A stretch of 64,000 bases of DNA, from assembly GCF_910589235.1 (NCBI RefSeq), contig NC_060969.1, positions 4,877,496-4,941,495 of the forward strand. The letters are read 5' to 3'. The position numbers and the translations under genes are program-made. Positions 28,735 through 40,235 of the stretch are shown piece after piece (the stretch's first letter is position 1; the number at the start of each line of letters is the position of its first letter). The DNA is from Vespa crabro. Lineage: Eukaryota; Arthropoda; Insecta; Hymenoptera; Vespidae. The notes below the pieces were generated by a model. It had not been told where the DNA came from. It saw nothing but the letters and a program-made list of their open reading frames with translations, and did not search any database.

Positions 28735-31700
28735 TTATTCGATCAATAAGCGTGTTTTCAAATTTTCTAAAATTTCGGTCATTTTATTCTCTAACATGCT
28801 GCGACGTTTTATCTCCTCATTTTTAGCCTGTAACAAAAGATTATTATTAATAGGAACAAACGACGAATTATATATAATTATATGTATATTATGTTTCGAG
28901 GGAAGGAACAATGTTAATAATAATATTACGTTTATAATAACAATTTAGATTTATTTAAACAATCTATACAACATAACATATCGTGAGTGATCAAAGAACA
29001 TAAAATTATTATATTAATTATATTGTAATATATTTCTTCTTTCTTCTAAATTATTATAAATCTGATTGATGATTTAGAATTTCTTTTTTTACGATATAAA
29101 TCTTTTATTAAGATAAAATGTAGGCTGCTGATGGGTCCTATAGTGCATTGGTACAAATGGTGCAAGGTATCTTAAAGTATTCGGATTTTGTTCATAGATC
29201 ATTGTACGAGTAGGAATAACAGGTGAATGATATATATTTTCTCTTGATTTTTCTTTCATAATCACAGGAACGAGCACGTTTGTTTGTTCGGTACTATCAA
29301 AAACAAAGTCAAATGGTGCAGGCCAAATTTGAAGTTCTTTCCTCTCCCCTTCGTGCAATTTTTTCTCAGTTAATCTTTCTGGAAGACCTATTTTAGGAGT
29401 TAGGTCCTCGGCATTCAATTTCTTTTTTTGTGATTTTTTCTCATCGGTTGTACTCCTTGCGTCGATGTTACTAGAATGATCTTCTTCTTTCGTGACTTTT
29501 TCGGAATGGAAACGACGCGTTTTAGCTTCTTCAAGTTCGTCTGGTCCGTAAACATATCGAATTGGTAAAATGTATGGCGAGTTTTTAACGAAAGCAAATT
29601 CGTTAAATGATTTATTTTTTATCGGAATGACATTATTACGAATGTTACTTACCTTCTTAATTTTCAATTCGTTAGAATTAGTCTTATCTACGAATGGAGT
29701 TGATTCGCTATTTTGAATTGGGTCATTTTTATTCGAAGTTGAATCATTCTCGTATTTCGGATTTTCCGATTCATTTTTAATATCTTTTTCCGATTGATCG
29801 TTATTTTCTAAATTATACTCTTCGTATTTATTTTCTAATGGTATAATCGCATATTCCTCTCTGAGCTTTTTATATAGATCTTCGTTAATTTGCTTATCAT
29901 TTTTAGATTCGGGCCTTCCCTCGTACTTCTCTTCAGATTCCTCGATAAAATCAGAAATGTTTGGAGAATCCTGAGGTATAGTTTGTTGATTCTTAACATC
30001 GCCGTAATAATTAGCGATCCTCTCGTCGACCAAAGCACGATTGTCTACAATTTCACCGTAACTATCACGAAGCTGTTGGGGTGGTCTCTCTTTTTCATAA
30101 TAATCACTTATCGGTAATGGTTTATCGTAATTCACATTGGTATAATTATTATCGTAAACTTTCGTGCCCGGTTCTTTTAAATTTTCTTTTCGTTCGTCAT
30201 TTTTATAAGAATCATCTTCGTCGTAATCGTCATAATCTTCGATATTTTTTTGCTTTTCATTCGTAGGACCTTCCCTTGGATAGCCTGGATGTTGTTCTTC
30301 GTATGGTTCGCGTGAATTTTCAGACTCTTCGTCTTCATTATTTCCATGCGTTCCATCTTCTTTAATATTCGAAGAATACTCTCGTTCACGATCATCACCA
30401 TCATCATTTTCACGATCCCTCAATCCTTCCTTTTGTCCAGAATGATCCTCTTTTTGATAATCATGATTTCGTTCTCTCTCTCTTCCTATTACTCTCTGTT
30501 TAGAATCATTCTCATTGCGATAAATATGATTTCGTTCTTTCTCTCGTTCCTTTAATTTCTCAGCACATTCTTGCTGTTTACGTTCCAACTGAGTTATTCT
30601 TTCCTCGTGCAACTTTTTCCAATAAGGTTCGCCGATATAAATGTTATGTTGAAATTTATTTTCCGGTATAGCTACATCCTTCTCACTTTGTATCTTTTTA
30701 TTTTCCACGTTATAATTTTCTATATTCTCATTCTTTCTATAAACAATTTCTTGTTCCTTCCTACGCGGTATGTTCGTATTTTTAATAGAAAAATTAATCT
30801 TCGTTGTCGGTGATATCGGAGGTGGAAGATTAGGTGCGATCGGTAAAGGGATTTTGACCAAGTATGGAGATAACAAAGGTGGCCTATATTTCAATGATTC
30901 TCTTACATCAAACGATGACATTGTACTAAAAGATGATGGGGTTGTCGATGAAAGTATAGGAATCGATGATGATGTTGATGACGATGATGCAGGAGGATTT
31001 GTTGTTTGACTACCGTGAAATATTCTTTCGTATTGTTGCAAATGTCCAACCACGTCGGATCTATTACCAAAATTGACAACACCGGTAAATCTGATAGTTT
31101 CTTTTGGTCTGGGTTGTGCCGTTGTTGTCGAAATTGGCATTGCTGCCTGAGTGGAAGAACGTAAGGCAACTTGATTAGGCAAATTTAAAGGTAGCATCAT
31201 CGGTGGCATAAAAGAACTTTGATTGTTCCCAGATGCACCGGGATTATTGTCAGATTTAACTGGATTTGGAAGTGTGGCCAATTGTATTGGAGTTGGAGTG
31301 TATCCAAAGATCTGAGCTAAGCCTGACAAAATTAAACCCAATGCACGTTTGTCTCGATATTTTTCCACTTTAGTCAGATTTTCCTTGTTATTTTCAATGC
31401 TTCTCGTAGGAGAGATTTTTTCTACTTTGGCCGAATTTGAAAACGAATAGTTCCTGCATTCGACGCCATTTATATCTATGAAATAGAACAAGTAGAGTAT
31501 ACACAGTGTTCCGTTGAGTTTCATCGTCGAAGAGACACTTTTCTTTTACTTTTTTTCAAAATAATGTTTGACTTCACACATTGAACGACATGGCAGTACA
31601 CTTTAACGTTTATAATATATATCTTTCTGGGATAATTTCACTCACTTCGAATGATGTTTCACGAACGATATAAAAAAGAAACAAATAATGCACGGATTTT

Positions 31701-34615
31701 TCATAAAGAATTATCAAACATTTAAATGTTCGAACGACAAGCCAACGAAGAGATTTAATTTGACAATAATTCTTGTCGAATATTAGAAATGTAATGTTCA
31801 CGAGTCGACGTCAGTCTTAGAACTGAAGAATGGTATATGATTAGAGAGAACAAAATTTTGCATAATATCGGAAAGAAATGTCGAGAGAGTTTCTCTTCAA
31901 TTACACGCATCCACTTGTTGATTTGCAACAACTGAAGCGGCACGATGTACTTACTACGTCCAAAGGGAAACTTTTAAGACTGACGAACTAGCTATATCGA
32001 CTTTTCTTGAATAGCATAAAATGTTATATATCACGGTTGGCTTAACAAAAGAACTTTTTCTTAATTTCGTAGTCCCACTCATAAAATCTATCTGTGCGAA
32101 ACTTATATTCTATAATAATTTTTTGGTTGTTAAGAAAGAACGTTCTCGAGAAGGAAACTTTCCCCTTCTCGTGCTCTCTCTTTCTCTAAACTCTAAGTTC
32201 AGTTTTAATCTATATATTTATTTATATATTCAATAATGTTTTCTATTGATCATAGATTCAAACGACGAATAGGAAAAATAGGGAAAGATATTTAATTTCA
32301 CTTGGTTTTTCATCGTAATCGAGCGAAAGTCGATTTATTTATTATCATTTATTGGAAATTATAGAAAAACGTGAGAGAAAAATTCCGAAGAAAGTAATTA
32401 AATTTTTTTTCTAGATTGATCGAAAGAAACGACCCCGATGACAACGATTGTGGATGGATATTTCTGTTCTTACATTCTGGAATTACATCATTTTGCTTCG
32501 GTAATAATGGAAGGAAAAAAGAAAGGAAAAAAAAAAAAAACAAAGGAAGAGACATTCACGATGTTTTGCGAAAGTTTGACATAAATGACGTTCAACGATT
32601 CGAAACGTACGAATTGCCATGCCCTGGTCTTTTTCTCGATTATGAATGTCTGCCTGAAGAACGAATTACGTTCAATCGGATACCTTCCGAATCGACTTTC
32701 GTAAGCACCGCAGCTATTTAACTTATTCTCCTAGCTGGAGAAAGTTTGCGCCACTGGCTGTGTACCCGCCTGTGTGGATATCAGTTTCCTAATCCGGTGC
32801 TACAAAACCTCCCGGAATCAAAGAAGGAAAGAGAAGAAAAAAAAAACTAGCTCTCTATATTCTGATAAAACAGAAACTCCGATACTTGTAAGAAAAAAAA
32901 AAAAAAAAAAAAAAAAAACAAACAAATAAATAAATTTATTCGAGGATTAAAATCGAAGTTTATTCGTTTTACATTCGATCGAATCAAATTTAATTTTCTT
33001 CTGTCAGGTTATATTTATAATATTATTATTATTCTATCGACAAATATAGATTTTTACGTTTGAAACAACATACCGATATATATATACACGTAGACGAATT
33101 GAATTCCGCGTTCAAGTCTCTACCTTTGAATCAAATCTTTAAATGATCAGTCTTTGATACAGGTGATTACGTGGTTCAATACTATTCTCTAGATAGGACC
33201 AGTTTCACGATCTTGTTAGCCACATTAGATGAATGTAAATACACACAGATCTTAGAATTTACCGTATCCTGATGGAACGAGTTACATGACAACAACTTGG
33301 TATAAAAGAAGTGTCAACTTTCCGTGTTCACGTTAGTTCAACGGTACACGTATCTTAATATGAAGCTATTGGTAAGAAATCTTTTGTGAATAGAAGGATT
33401 AAAGAAAACAATTAAATTGTGAGATATGTGTGTCAGGTACATAATGTCGTATCTTAATATGTTTTTGATTTTATTTAGTTGCTTCTTGGATTGATCATTC
33501 TGGTCTTTGGCCAGGAAACAATTGTCTCTACGAGATCTAACGACAATAAGGAGATAGAACAGCAAGCAACAACGATACTCCAAGTACAACCAAACAGTCA
33601 AGAAGGCGAGGCCAACAGAAAATTAACAAAGAGAAGCTTTGGTTGGGGTCCTTGGGGATACGGAGGTGGTTATGGTGGTTATGGTGGTTATGGTTGGCCT
33701 TGGTGAGAATCTCTTCCTCGATTAGAATAACAAATCTATAAATTTCTTTTTTTTTTTTTGTTTTTTTTTTTTTTTTAATTTTTTTTTATATTTTTTAGGT
33801 ATGGTGGATGGGGTGGTGGATGGTATAGTGGTTGGTATCCTGGCTGGCCTTGGTGGTACGGTGGTTATGGAGGTTGGTATGGTCATGGTGGATGGTACAA
33901 AAAATGGTAATCTATGAAATATGAGCAGATTATCATTAAAAAAATACATGTGGGTCATCATATTCCCTATAATGATGTCTAACTATCGAAGAGAAGTTTA
34001 ATTCGTAATCGTGTTTACATCTTTAATGAAAGGAAAATAATTAGAAGATCAATTTGATCGAGAATAAATGAAAATGACGATCCTCTAGTTAAATTTTAAC
34101 ATGTAAAGTTAACTAATGAATAAGTTCAATATCATTGTTTACGCATCATCATGTTTATATATATACATATATATATATATATATACATAATATATATACA
34201 TATATCAACTAATTCATTTATATGTCGCATGCTGACTAAATAAAGAAAATATGGATTCATAGAAACAATCGATATAATTGAAAACTTTTTTTATACATAC
34301 CTTCAATCGTTTCCTCAAGTAAGTTATCAGTATTTCCTCGCATATTGTTAAGTTTTTATCAGTGTCCTATAAAAATATATATAAAATAATCTTTATATAT
34401 TTACTTATTTATTTTTTAACTTAATTGCACTAAATTCTATTTTACAATTATATTAAATATTAACCTTTAACATATTCGTAAGCTCCTGAATCTTTTGTAG
34501 TTTAGCTTGTTGCTCTTCAAAAATTGACCGATCATTGCGCTCATGATTGACATCTGTTGAAAACATAGCAACAAAAGAATATATTATTATATTTTTTACA
34601 CCTTCAATAAACATA
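28735..34615 (-). CDS. Small coiled-coil protein (86 residues), split by an intron that hosts two other genes
   Basis: Four small exons join in frame: 34603-34615 (ATG TTT ATT GAA G), 34465-34553, 34301-34366 and 28735-28827. All use GT/AG sites and each phase closes. The protein starts MFIEDVNHERNDRSIFEEQQ and is rich in Lys, Glu, Leu and Ile with heptad-like spacing (AKLQKIQELTNMLK, EEILITYLRKRLK, KNEEIKRRSMLENK), so a continuous coiled coil is likely. It has no signal peptide or membrane segment. I do not recognise the family; small coiled-coil subunits of kinetochore, centrosome, SNARE or BLOC complexes have this look. Intron 3 (28828-34300) contains a gene on each strand. The 5' end is head-to-head with the ODR-4 gene about 600 bp away. 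The joining of the distant last exon is the least certain step. Confidence 0.6.
29089..31524 (-). CDS. Intronless secreted, low-complexity Glu/Asn/Ser-rich protein (811 residues), unknown function
   Basis: A single open frame of 811 codons. Residues 1-23 (MKLNGTLCILYLFYFIDING and following) form a signal peptide. A furin-like site RDKR at 57-60 precedes the conserved-looking hydrophobic stretch ALGLILSGLAQIFGYTPTPI. After a Pro/Ser/Thr-rich part (about 80-260), residues 300-720 are highly charged with RERE, NDSK and DDYDED repeats, suggesting an intrinsically disordered chain. The C-terminus returns to a less biased sequence with IWPAPFDFVF, VPTRTMIYE and FVPMHYR-like aromatic motifs. I do not recognise a family. 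Secretion and precursor cleavage are inferred from the motifs; a cuticle, silk-like or extracellular matrix role is only one possibility. The gene lies on the same strand as, and inside the intron of, the small coiled-coil gene. Confidence 0.85.
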   Translation of the reverse strand: MKLNGTLCILYLFYFIDINGVECRNYSFSNSAKVEKISPTRSIENNKENLTKVEKYRDKRALGLILSGLAQIFGYTPTPIQLATLPNPVKSDNNPGASGNNQSSFMPPMMLPLNLPNQVALRSSTQAAMPISTTTAQPRPKETIRFTGVVNFGNRSDVVGHLQQYERIFHGSQTTNPPASSSSTSSSIPILSSTTPSSFSTMSSFDVRESLKYRPPLLSPYLVKIPLPIAPNLPPPISPTTKINFSIKNTNIPRRKEQEIVYRKNENIENYNVENKKIQSEKDVAIPENKFQHNIYIGEPYWKKLHEERITQLERKQQECAEKLKEREKERNHIYRNENDSKQRVIGRERERNHDYQKEDHSGQKEGLRDRENDDGDDREREYSSNIKEDGTHGNNEDEESENSREPYEEQHPGYPREGPTNEKQKNIEDYDDYDEDDSYKNDERKENLKEPGTKVYDNNYTNVNYDKPLPISDYYEKERPPQQLRDSYGEIVDNRALVDERIANYYGDVKNQQTIPQDSPNISDFIEESEEKYEGRPESKNDKQINEDLYKKLREEYAIIPLENKYEEYNLENNDQSEKDIKNESENPKYENDSTSNKNDPIQNSESTPFVDKTNSNELKIKKVSNIRNNVIPIKNKSFNEFAFVKNSPYILPIRYVYGPDELEEAKTRRFHSEKVTKEEDHSSNIDARSTTDEKKSQKKKLNAEDLTPKIGLPERLTEKKLHEGERKELQIWPAPFDFVFDSTEQTNVLVPVIMKEKSRENIYHSPVIPTRTMIYEQNPNTLRYLAPFVPMHYRTHQQPTFYLNKRFIS
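31525..33300. other. Intronic/intergenic DNA between the two nested genes
   Basis: AT-rich with poly-A tracts (32526-32540, 32891-32918). A frame at 32416-32721 ends in protein-like text (ETYELPCPGLFLDYECLPEE) but is interrupted by a Lys-rich segment coded by a poly-A tract, and I could not place it in a gene. A TATA-like stretch at about 31610-31620 may belong to the 811-residue gene on the minus strand. Confidence 0.35.
33301..33308 (+). promoter_or_regulatory. TATA box of the Gly/Trp-rich peptide gene
   Basis: TATAAAAG lies 52-59 bp before the ATG at 33360. An initiator-like cgttagttca sits about 30 bp downstream of the box, which is the expected spacing for a start site near 33331. Confidence 0.7.
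33360..33910 (+). CDS. Gly/Trp/Tyr-rich secreted peptide precursor (115 residues)
   Basis: Three exons (33360-33371, 33479-33702, 33799-33910) join in frame. Residues 1-16 (MKLLLLLGLIILVFGQ) are a strong signal peptide. A propeptide (about 17-56) that is polar and Gln/Glu-rich ends in the dibasic KLTKR. The mature part, 57-115, is almost entirely Gly, Trp, Tyr and Pro (GWGPWGYGGGYGG and the like) and ends in WYKKW. The pattern signal - propeptide - KR - Gly-rich chain is known from insect glycine-rich antimicrobial peptides and from small cuticle or secretory proteins. The unusually high Trp content makes it distinct from both. The TATA promoter fits an inducible or tissue-specific gene. It lies antisense inside an intron of the coiled-coil gene. 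Function not assignable from sequence alone. Confidence 0.8.
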
Positions 34616-35216
34616 CGCAGAATTTGTCTACGCAGTAGTCTACTGCATGCTTTGACAGACAGCAGTGGTTAGATATTACTACGTTGCTTAGAAACCAAAA
34701 GGCAAACAAACATTTATTTATATCGTATACTTAACATAAGGATAATATCAAAAACAAATATTATTAATAATCTTCTAACAATATATATTCTTTATCAATC
34801 TAATTAAACATTAAAAATATACAATTTTAAATTATTAAACATAAATATGTAAGCAGGGGCTACTTCTTACACGTACGTAAATTTATTGCCTATTATCAGG
34901 GATGACCTACTCAAATTTATTTATACATTTCGTCGCTAGGTGGTGCTCAAAGACTACGATAATCAATTCTATAAAGTTGTATATCTTTAATATTACGATA
35001 TAAATTCTCCTTTTAGAGATTAGATTTTTCATTCATTCGTCTAAATTAAATAAATTATTTATTTTATATGTAACGATTTGATACGAAATTATTATTTGAT
35101 ATCATAAATCAAAGAAGAAATTTGCGTAGTCGTCAGTAAGAGAGTTAAAAGCGCGCCAGATTATTTATTTAATACGTGGTACAGAAAAAAAAAAAAAGAA
35201 AAAAAAACAAAAGAAA
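34616..35216. promoter_or_regulatory. Divergent promoter region of the coiled-coil and ODR-4 genes
   Basis: About 600 bp of AT-rich DNA separates the two start codons. No TATA box at a convincing distance was found on either side. Confidence 0.35.
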
Positions 35217-36852
35217 ATGGGACGTACTGTAATATCCGAAGTATCTGTTCGTTCTCGTTTAACGTCCTTCGGGACGTTAGGATACGAAGTGGGATTAATT
35301 TTAGGACAGGTGCGACAATTTGTTCTTAATAATTTTTTAACCCTTTCTCAATCGTTCACTATTCTTTGGATCTAACATATGTCATACTTACACAGGTATG
35401 AAAGAATATTTTTAAATGACTATATCATTATTAATAATGATCGTTAAAAAGTTTACTTTCATCCTTTGAATATTTAATCGTTATTATTGTTAATACAAAA
35501 AAATATAGAAATAACATATATTTTAGAGTTTAGAAAAAGAAGATTATTTAGTACATTTAGCGAGAACACCACCACCGCGTACTAGAAATGTTGTGGAAGA
35601 AACATTGATAAGTTGTTCGGATGATACGGATGAGAATAATTTAAAAAAATGTTTCAAATCCATTCGAGATATACCAGAAAGTTGGCTCGCAGATCATGCC
35701 AACGATGTGAGTATTAAGTTTCATTTTAGATATCAGCAAAATTCCAAATATTTTTCATATGTTATTTTTCAAATAAAGGTCACAAGAATGTTACCTGGTG
35801 GAATGCGTATACTTGGTATATTTCTGGCTGGACCTGAGGATACTTTAGATAATAATGTTAATGTACATAAGTTTAGATCAATTCTTCTTACAATTCAAAG
35901 AAATTTTTTATCGAATAAGTATCTTCATGGAAACAATCAGCACAATTTTATATTAACTTACAACAGTATAACGCAAAGGTAAAGAATTTTTTTTAACCTT
36001 TGTCTTACTCACCATCTAATCTTATAACAGACATATATTTGTGTAAATTGGCTAATAGTGTAATTGATTTAATCCAATTTTAATTCTATCTACATTTCAG
36101 TTTTTAATTCACAGATATGTCTGTAAACTGGTAGATGATATAAAAAATGGTATATTAAAACCAATAGATATCAAGTTTCGAGCTCAGAGTATTCCTTGGC
36201 TTGAACTTGAAACTGCTGTAAATTTAGACAGAATGTTTTGTATAGCTACAAACAAAGAACCTGAATCGCTTAAAGAACAATTGCAGGTACAAACAATTTT
36301 AAATATAATGATATCTCTCGTATGTGTATATATATATATATATATAAAGGAAAATATATTGTGTGTTGAATTATAGGAGATATTGGAAGATGTATCAAAT
36401 ATGATAGATTCTGCACTTGTTATGATAGCAGGAAAAATTAGATCGTCTGATGATGCAATTGAAACGATAATTGCAAATGATAATAAAAATCAACTTGAAG
36501 TTGATTTGTACATTCCTTGTGTAAGTAATGCGATACAATTTACAATTTGCAGCTAATATGATTTTATAAAATTGTTTTTTGTGATTATTTACAGGAGAAA
36601 TCAGCTTCTACGGATGCAAAAGTAAAACCTAGTAGCGAATCAATATGGTTAATAGGTCAATTGGTTAGTAAAATATTTGTAACTGGCAAAACAAATATTG
36701 AAGAAGCTACTGCAGCAATAAAACAAGACATAGTAAGATCATTAGCCAGTAGATTAGAAATGCACGTGGACAGTTTGATTGAAGAGGAAGATGGTTCTCC
36801 TGAAGGTTCATTTGTTTTATTATGAAATTATAATTTATATATGATAATATCA

Positions 36853-36894
<42 letters not shown>

Positions 36895-37334
36895 TCATCT
36901 CTCTTATTAAAATCTATTTTTTGTTTTAGAAAATATAACATTGCATGAACCTCCAAGAAGAATATTGATACACTTGCATAAAAGTAGAGTAACATTATCA
37001 AGTTACCTGTTTCCTGGTGAAGAACCACAAGAAGCATTGGTATATTTGCAAGAACTATTAGATGTAGATGTTGAGGATTTGGATATCCAAAAAGAAATAG
37101 AATGTCATGCAGGTAACTTATTGCAATTATTATTATTATTTCCTAAATATGAAGATAATAGTACTGATTATTTATATTGATACAGAAGCCGTAGATACTT
37201 GTCAGTGTGGTCCCCCTACTATACCTGTAAACACTGAAAAAATAGAGAATCATCTAACTACCTTACATATTATTGGCTTAAGTATAACAGTTTTTATAAT
37301 TGTCGCTGCAATTGTTTTCCATCATATGTATTAA
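35217..37334 (+). CDS. ODR4: ODR-4 homologue, tail-anchored ER protein for receptor trafficking
   Basis: Eight exons (35217-35309, 35527-35706, 35779-35978, 36115-36286, 36377-36520, 36595-36805, 36930-37112, 37186-37334) join in frame to 443 residues, near the 450 usual for the family. The start MGRTVISE and the blocks GLILGQ, VHLARTPPP, WLADHANDVTRMLPGGMRILGIF match animal ODR-4. The C-terminal helix HIIGLSITVFIIVAAIVFHHMY ends the protein as a tail anchor. In C. elegans ODR-4 helps odorant GPCRs leave the ER for cilia, together with ODR-8/UFSP2. The same role here is inferred. Intron sizes are 70-220 bp. It is divergent from the small coiled-coil gene. Confidence 0.93.
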
Positions 37335-37394
37335 TTAAATACAAAGAAAGAGTGATTTTCTTTATATGCATATGTTATATATATGTGTAAGTAC

Positions 37395-37439
<45 letters not shown>

Positions 37440-38585
37440 ATATATAGACACACACACAAGAATGTTATACACAGTTTATCTAAAATCCTATATTGAATCC
37501 TATATAAAAAATAGTCACCAAATCTTTTTCAAATTGCACTATATTATAATTTTTTAAAGATACATCTACATAGTATATTCATATATATATACATATATGT
37601 ATATATATACAGAATGTCATATACATGTATTATATACAAAAACAGAATATATACGGTCATTGTAATTGCAATTTTTTTTATGTAATATACATTATATATA
37701 ATATAATATTCCTCATATATCATTTAGTATTTAACTATCTATGTAAATAATATGTTCCATGACCATGCCAAATCAAATAACAAGATGCTGTTATTAATAA
37801 AGTTATTCATAAATAAGGCAGTGGTAATCATATTATTTCTATTTTTTTTAAATGCTTGATACCAACAGGGCATCATTTTAGTAAATTTTTTAAATGCTTA
37901 AATTTTATATTATTATGCTTATACTTATTGTATTTACAAATGATTTTTACACTGTACACAGTAATTCTATTGGAAAGACATCATTTTGAAGTGTTATCAT
38001 AAAAAAGTTCAATAGTAAACATTTGTGTGTCATACTTACACTTAATCTTATATATGCACTCCACAAAGTGTAACAATCAATACTATAAGTGCATATAAGA
38101 AGCGCAAATCAGAAAATTTGTATAAACATGTACTAATCTGTCATAAGAGCCAATATTTGTATAAAAAATAAAAAAGTTAGAGTAATTAAATGTAAGTAGT
38201 AAATAGTGCCGCTTCAATGAATTTAAAAAATACCAGTTTGCCACAGAAATCATCAAGAAATGTTTTTAAACATCTGTATCCGTTCAATTTATATATATAT
38301 ATATATGTGTGTGTATGTGTGTTTCATTATGATTAACCTAATATAATATGTAAATATGAATAAGAAAAACTATTATCAGTTTAATGTTAATATTGTATCC
38401 AGGTCCCTGTGGCTATGAGATATAAAATTGAGCTTTTTTTTTTTTAATATTTTCGAATCTACTATTTTGTATAAATCACAAAAATTGGTAATCTTTGATT
38501 GTAGAGAACAACACTGACTAATTCACTGCAATTACTACACATACTTATATATCATACAAATAGGCCTAAAGTTTGATATCATTTC

Positions 38586-38649
<64 letters not shown>

Positions 38650-38654
38650 GAAAT

Positions 38655-38685
<31 letters not shown>

Positions 38686-38847
38686 GTGATATCTATATAT
38701 CTGTATGTGATGTGTGTATGTATAATAACTGGTAAATACTCCAATATAATGCTAAAAAAAAAGAAAAATTTTTTTCTATTTATCAAATGAAAAAAAATGT
38801 CTGTGTAATGTATGTGTAAATTAAGTTAATAATAAAAATAGATTGAA
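37335..38847. other. Convergent 3' region of ODR-4 and app
   Basis: AT-rich, with many TA runs. No coding signal was seen. It should hold the 3' UTRs of both genes. Confidence 0.5.
38588..38690. repeat. (TA)n microsatellite
   Basis: A TA run of nearly 60 bp, then a short spacer and further TA runs, just past the app stop codon. Confidence 0.97.
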
Positions 38848-39523
38848 TTATGATACTGCTCCCATTTTGATAAGGCCTACTTGGCTTCCTCTACCAACAC
38901 TTGCATCTTCCAATGAATCTAAATCTAAAGCAGATTCGATCATAGTCGTGTCTTGTAATAATCTAAGCCTGGATGCAGACAATGGAGTAGTCACAGTTAC
39001 TGATGGTATTGAAGTGGTATCCAATGTAGAAGAAACCGCAACATTTGGACGCGGAGGAAGTGGAGCAATTTCGTCAATATCAATTGGAGCAATATTGAGC
39101 GATGCTAATGGTACTTCGTTGGTAACTAGCTGACTTACACTATTCGTAGTACTACCTAGAAAAAGATGAGCAATAAAATTTAAATAATTTCTTCATATTT
39201 TATCCAAAAGGAAAATATGTATATATATTGTATAATAATATGGAAGGTATATCATGAAATAAATATCAAAATATATACAAGTTATTCTGTACCTTTGCAA
39301 TGTACAACTTATGTAAGCATAATCATACATTAATTTATTATGTTTTAATTCACACGACTTTGTACAGTGTGTATGTGTTGATAGTGTGTGAATTTTATAT
39401 TATTGTTTTATTTATAAAGAAAACAGAATGTGCTCATTCTCATTCAAATATACAAATACCTTTATATAGTTAGATTCCTCCATCACCACTGTTTTCTTTT
39501 TCAAATATAAAAAATATTTCAAG

Positions 39524-39575
<52 letters not shown>

Positions 39576-40204
39576 AATAGTAATAATAATAATAATAATA
39601 ATATAACTTGGATTGTATACTTATATGATTTACTAATATGTGATATCTATATCCCGTGCATAACGAAAACTTCGGATATATTTTATTTCTATGTAAAGAA
39701 ACTAATAATAAAACTGAACACCGATATTATTTATATATACAAAGCTATATTTATCTATAATAAAAATTCATTAATCTCTTTTGTTAATCTTTTTACAAGA
39801 AAGAAGCCAATGTGTATATTACTAATATCTGAATTATAACAATATTCTAAAATTAGTTTCGCGTGACAGAAAAAATAATAGATGTGGCACAGTGATTTAG
39901 TAAAGTCATTAATAATGCCAACCCATTCATTTATTAGAACATACACTTAGTTCAGATGTAAGAAAGTAAACTTACCAAATGGAATTCTCTGAGCCCTCGA
40001 TAACAGGATGTAATTTGAACAAAGAAAAATGATTCATTGAATTGTTATCGAATAATTTAACAAAAGCATTAGTAACCAATAAAAATATTGTTAAATCCTA
40101 CAGAAAAAATCTAAAAAATATAATTGGCAGAAAAGCACCTTTTCGGATAAAGACCTTCCTAATGATAAATAGAAATTCAGTAACAATACAAATGATATTT
40201 ATAC

Positions 40205-40235
<31 letters not shown>

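Noticed and set aside
34553..34567. An ATG at 34567 (minus strand) as the start of the coiled-coil gene
   Set aside because: Five A residues, not four, separate it from the frame, so it meets a stop; a 13-nt upstream exon at 34603-34615 gives a clean in-frame start.
38586..38786. Frame rich in Tyr and Ile
   Set aside because: Translation of TA repeats.
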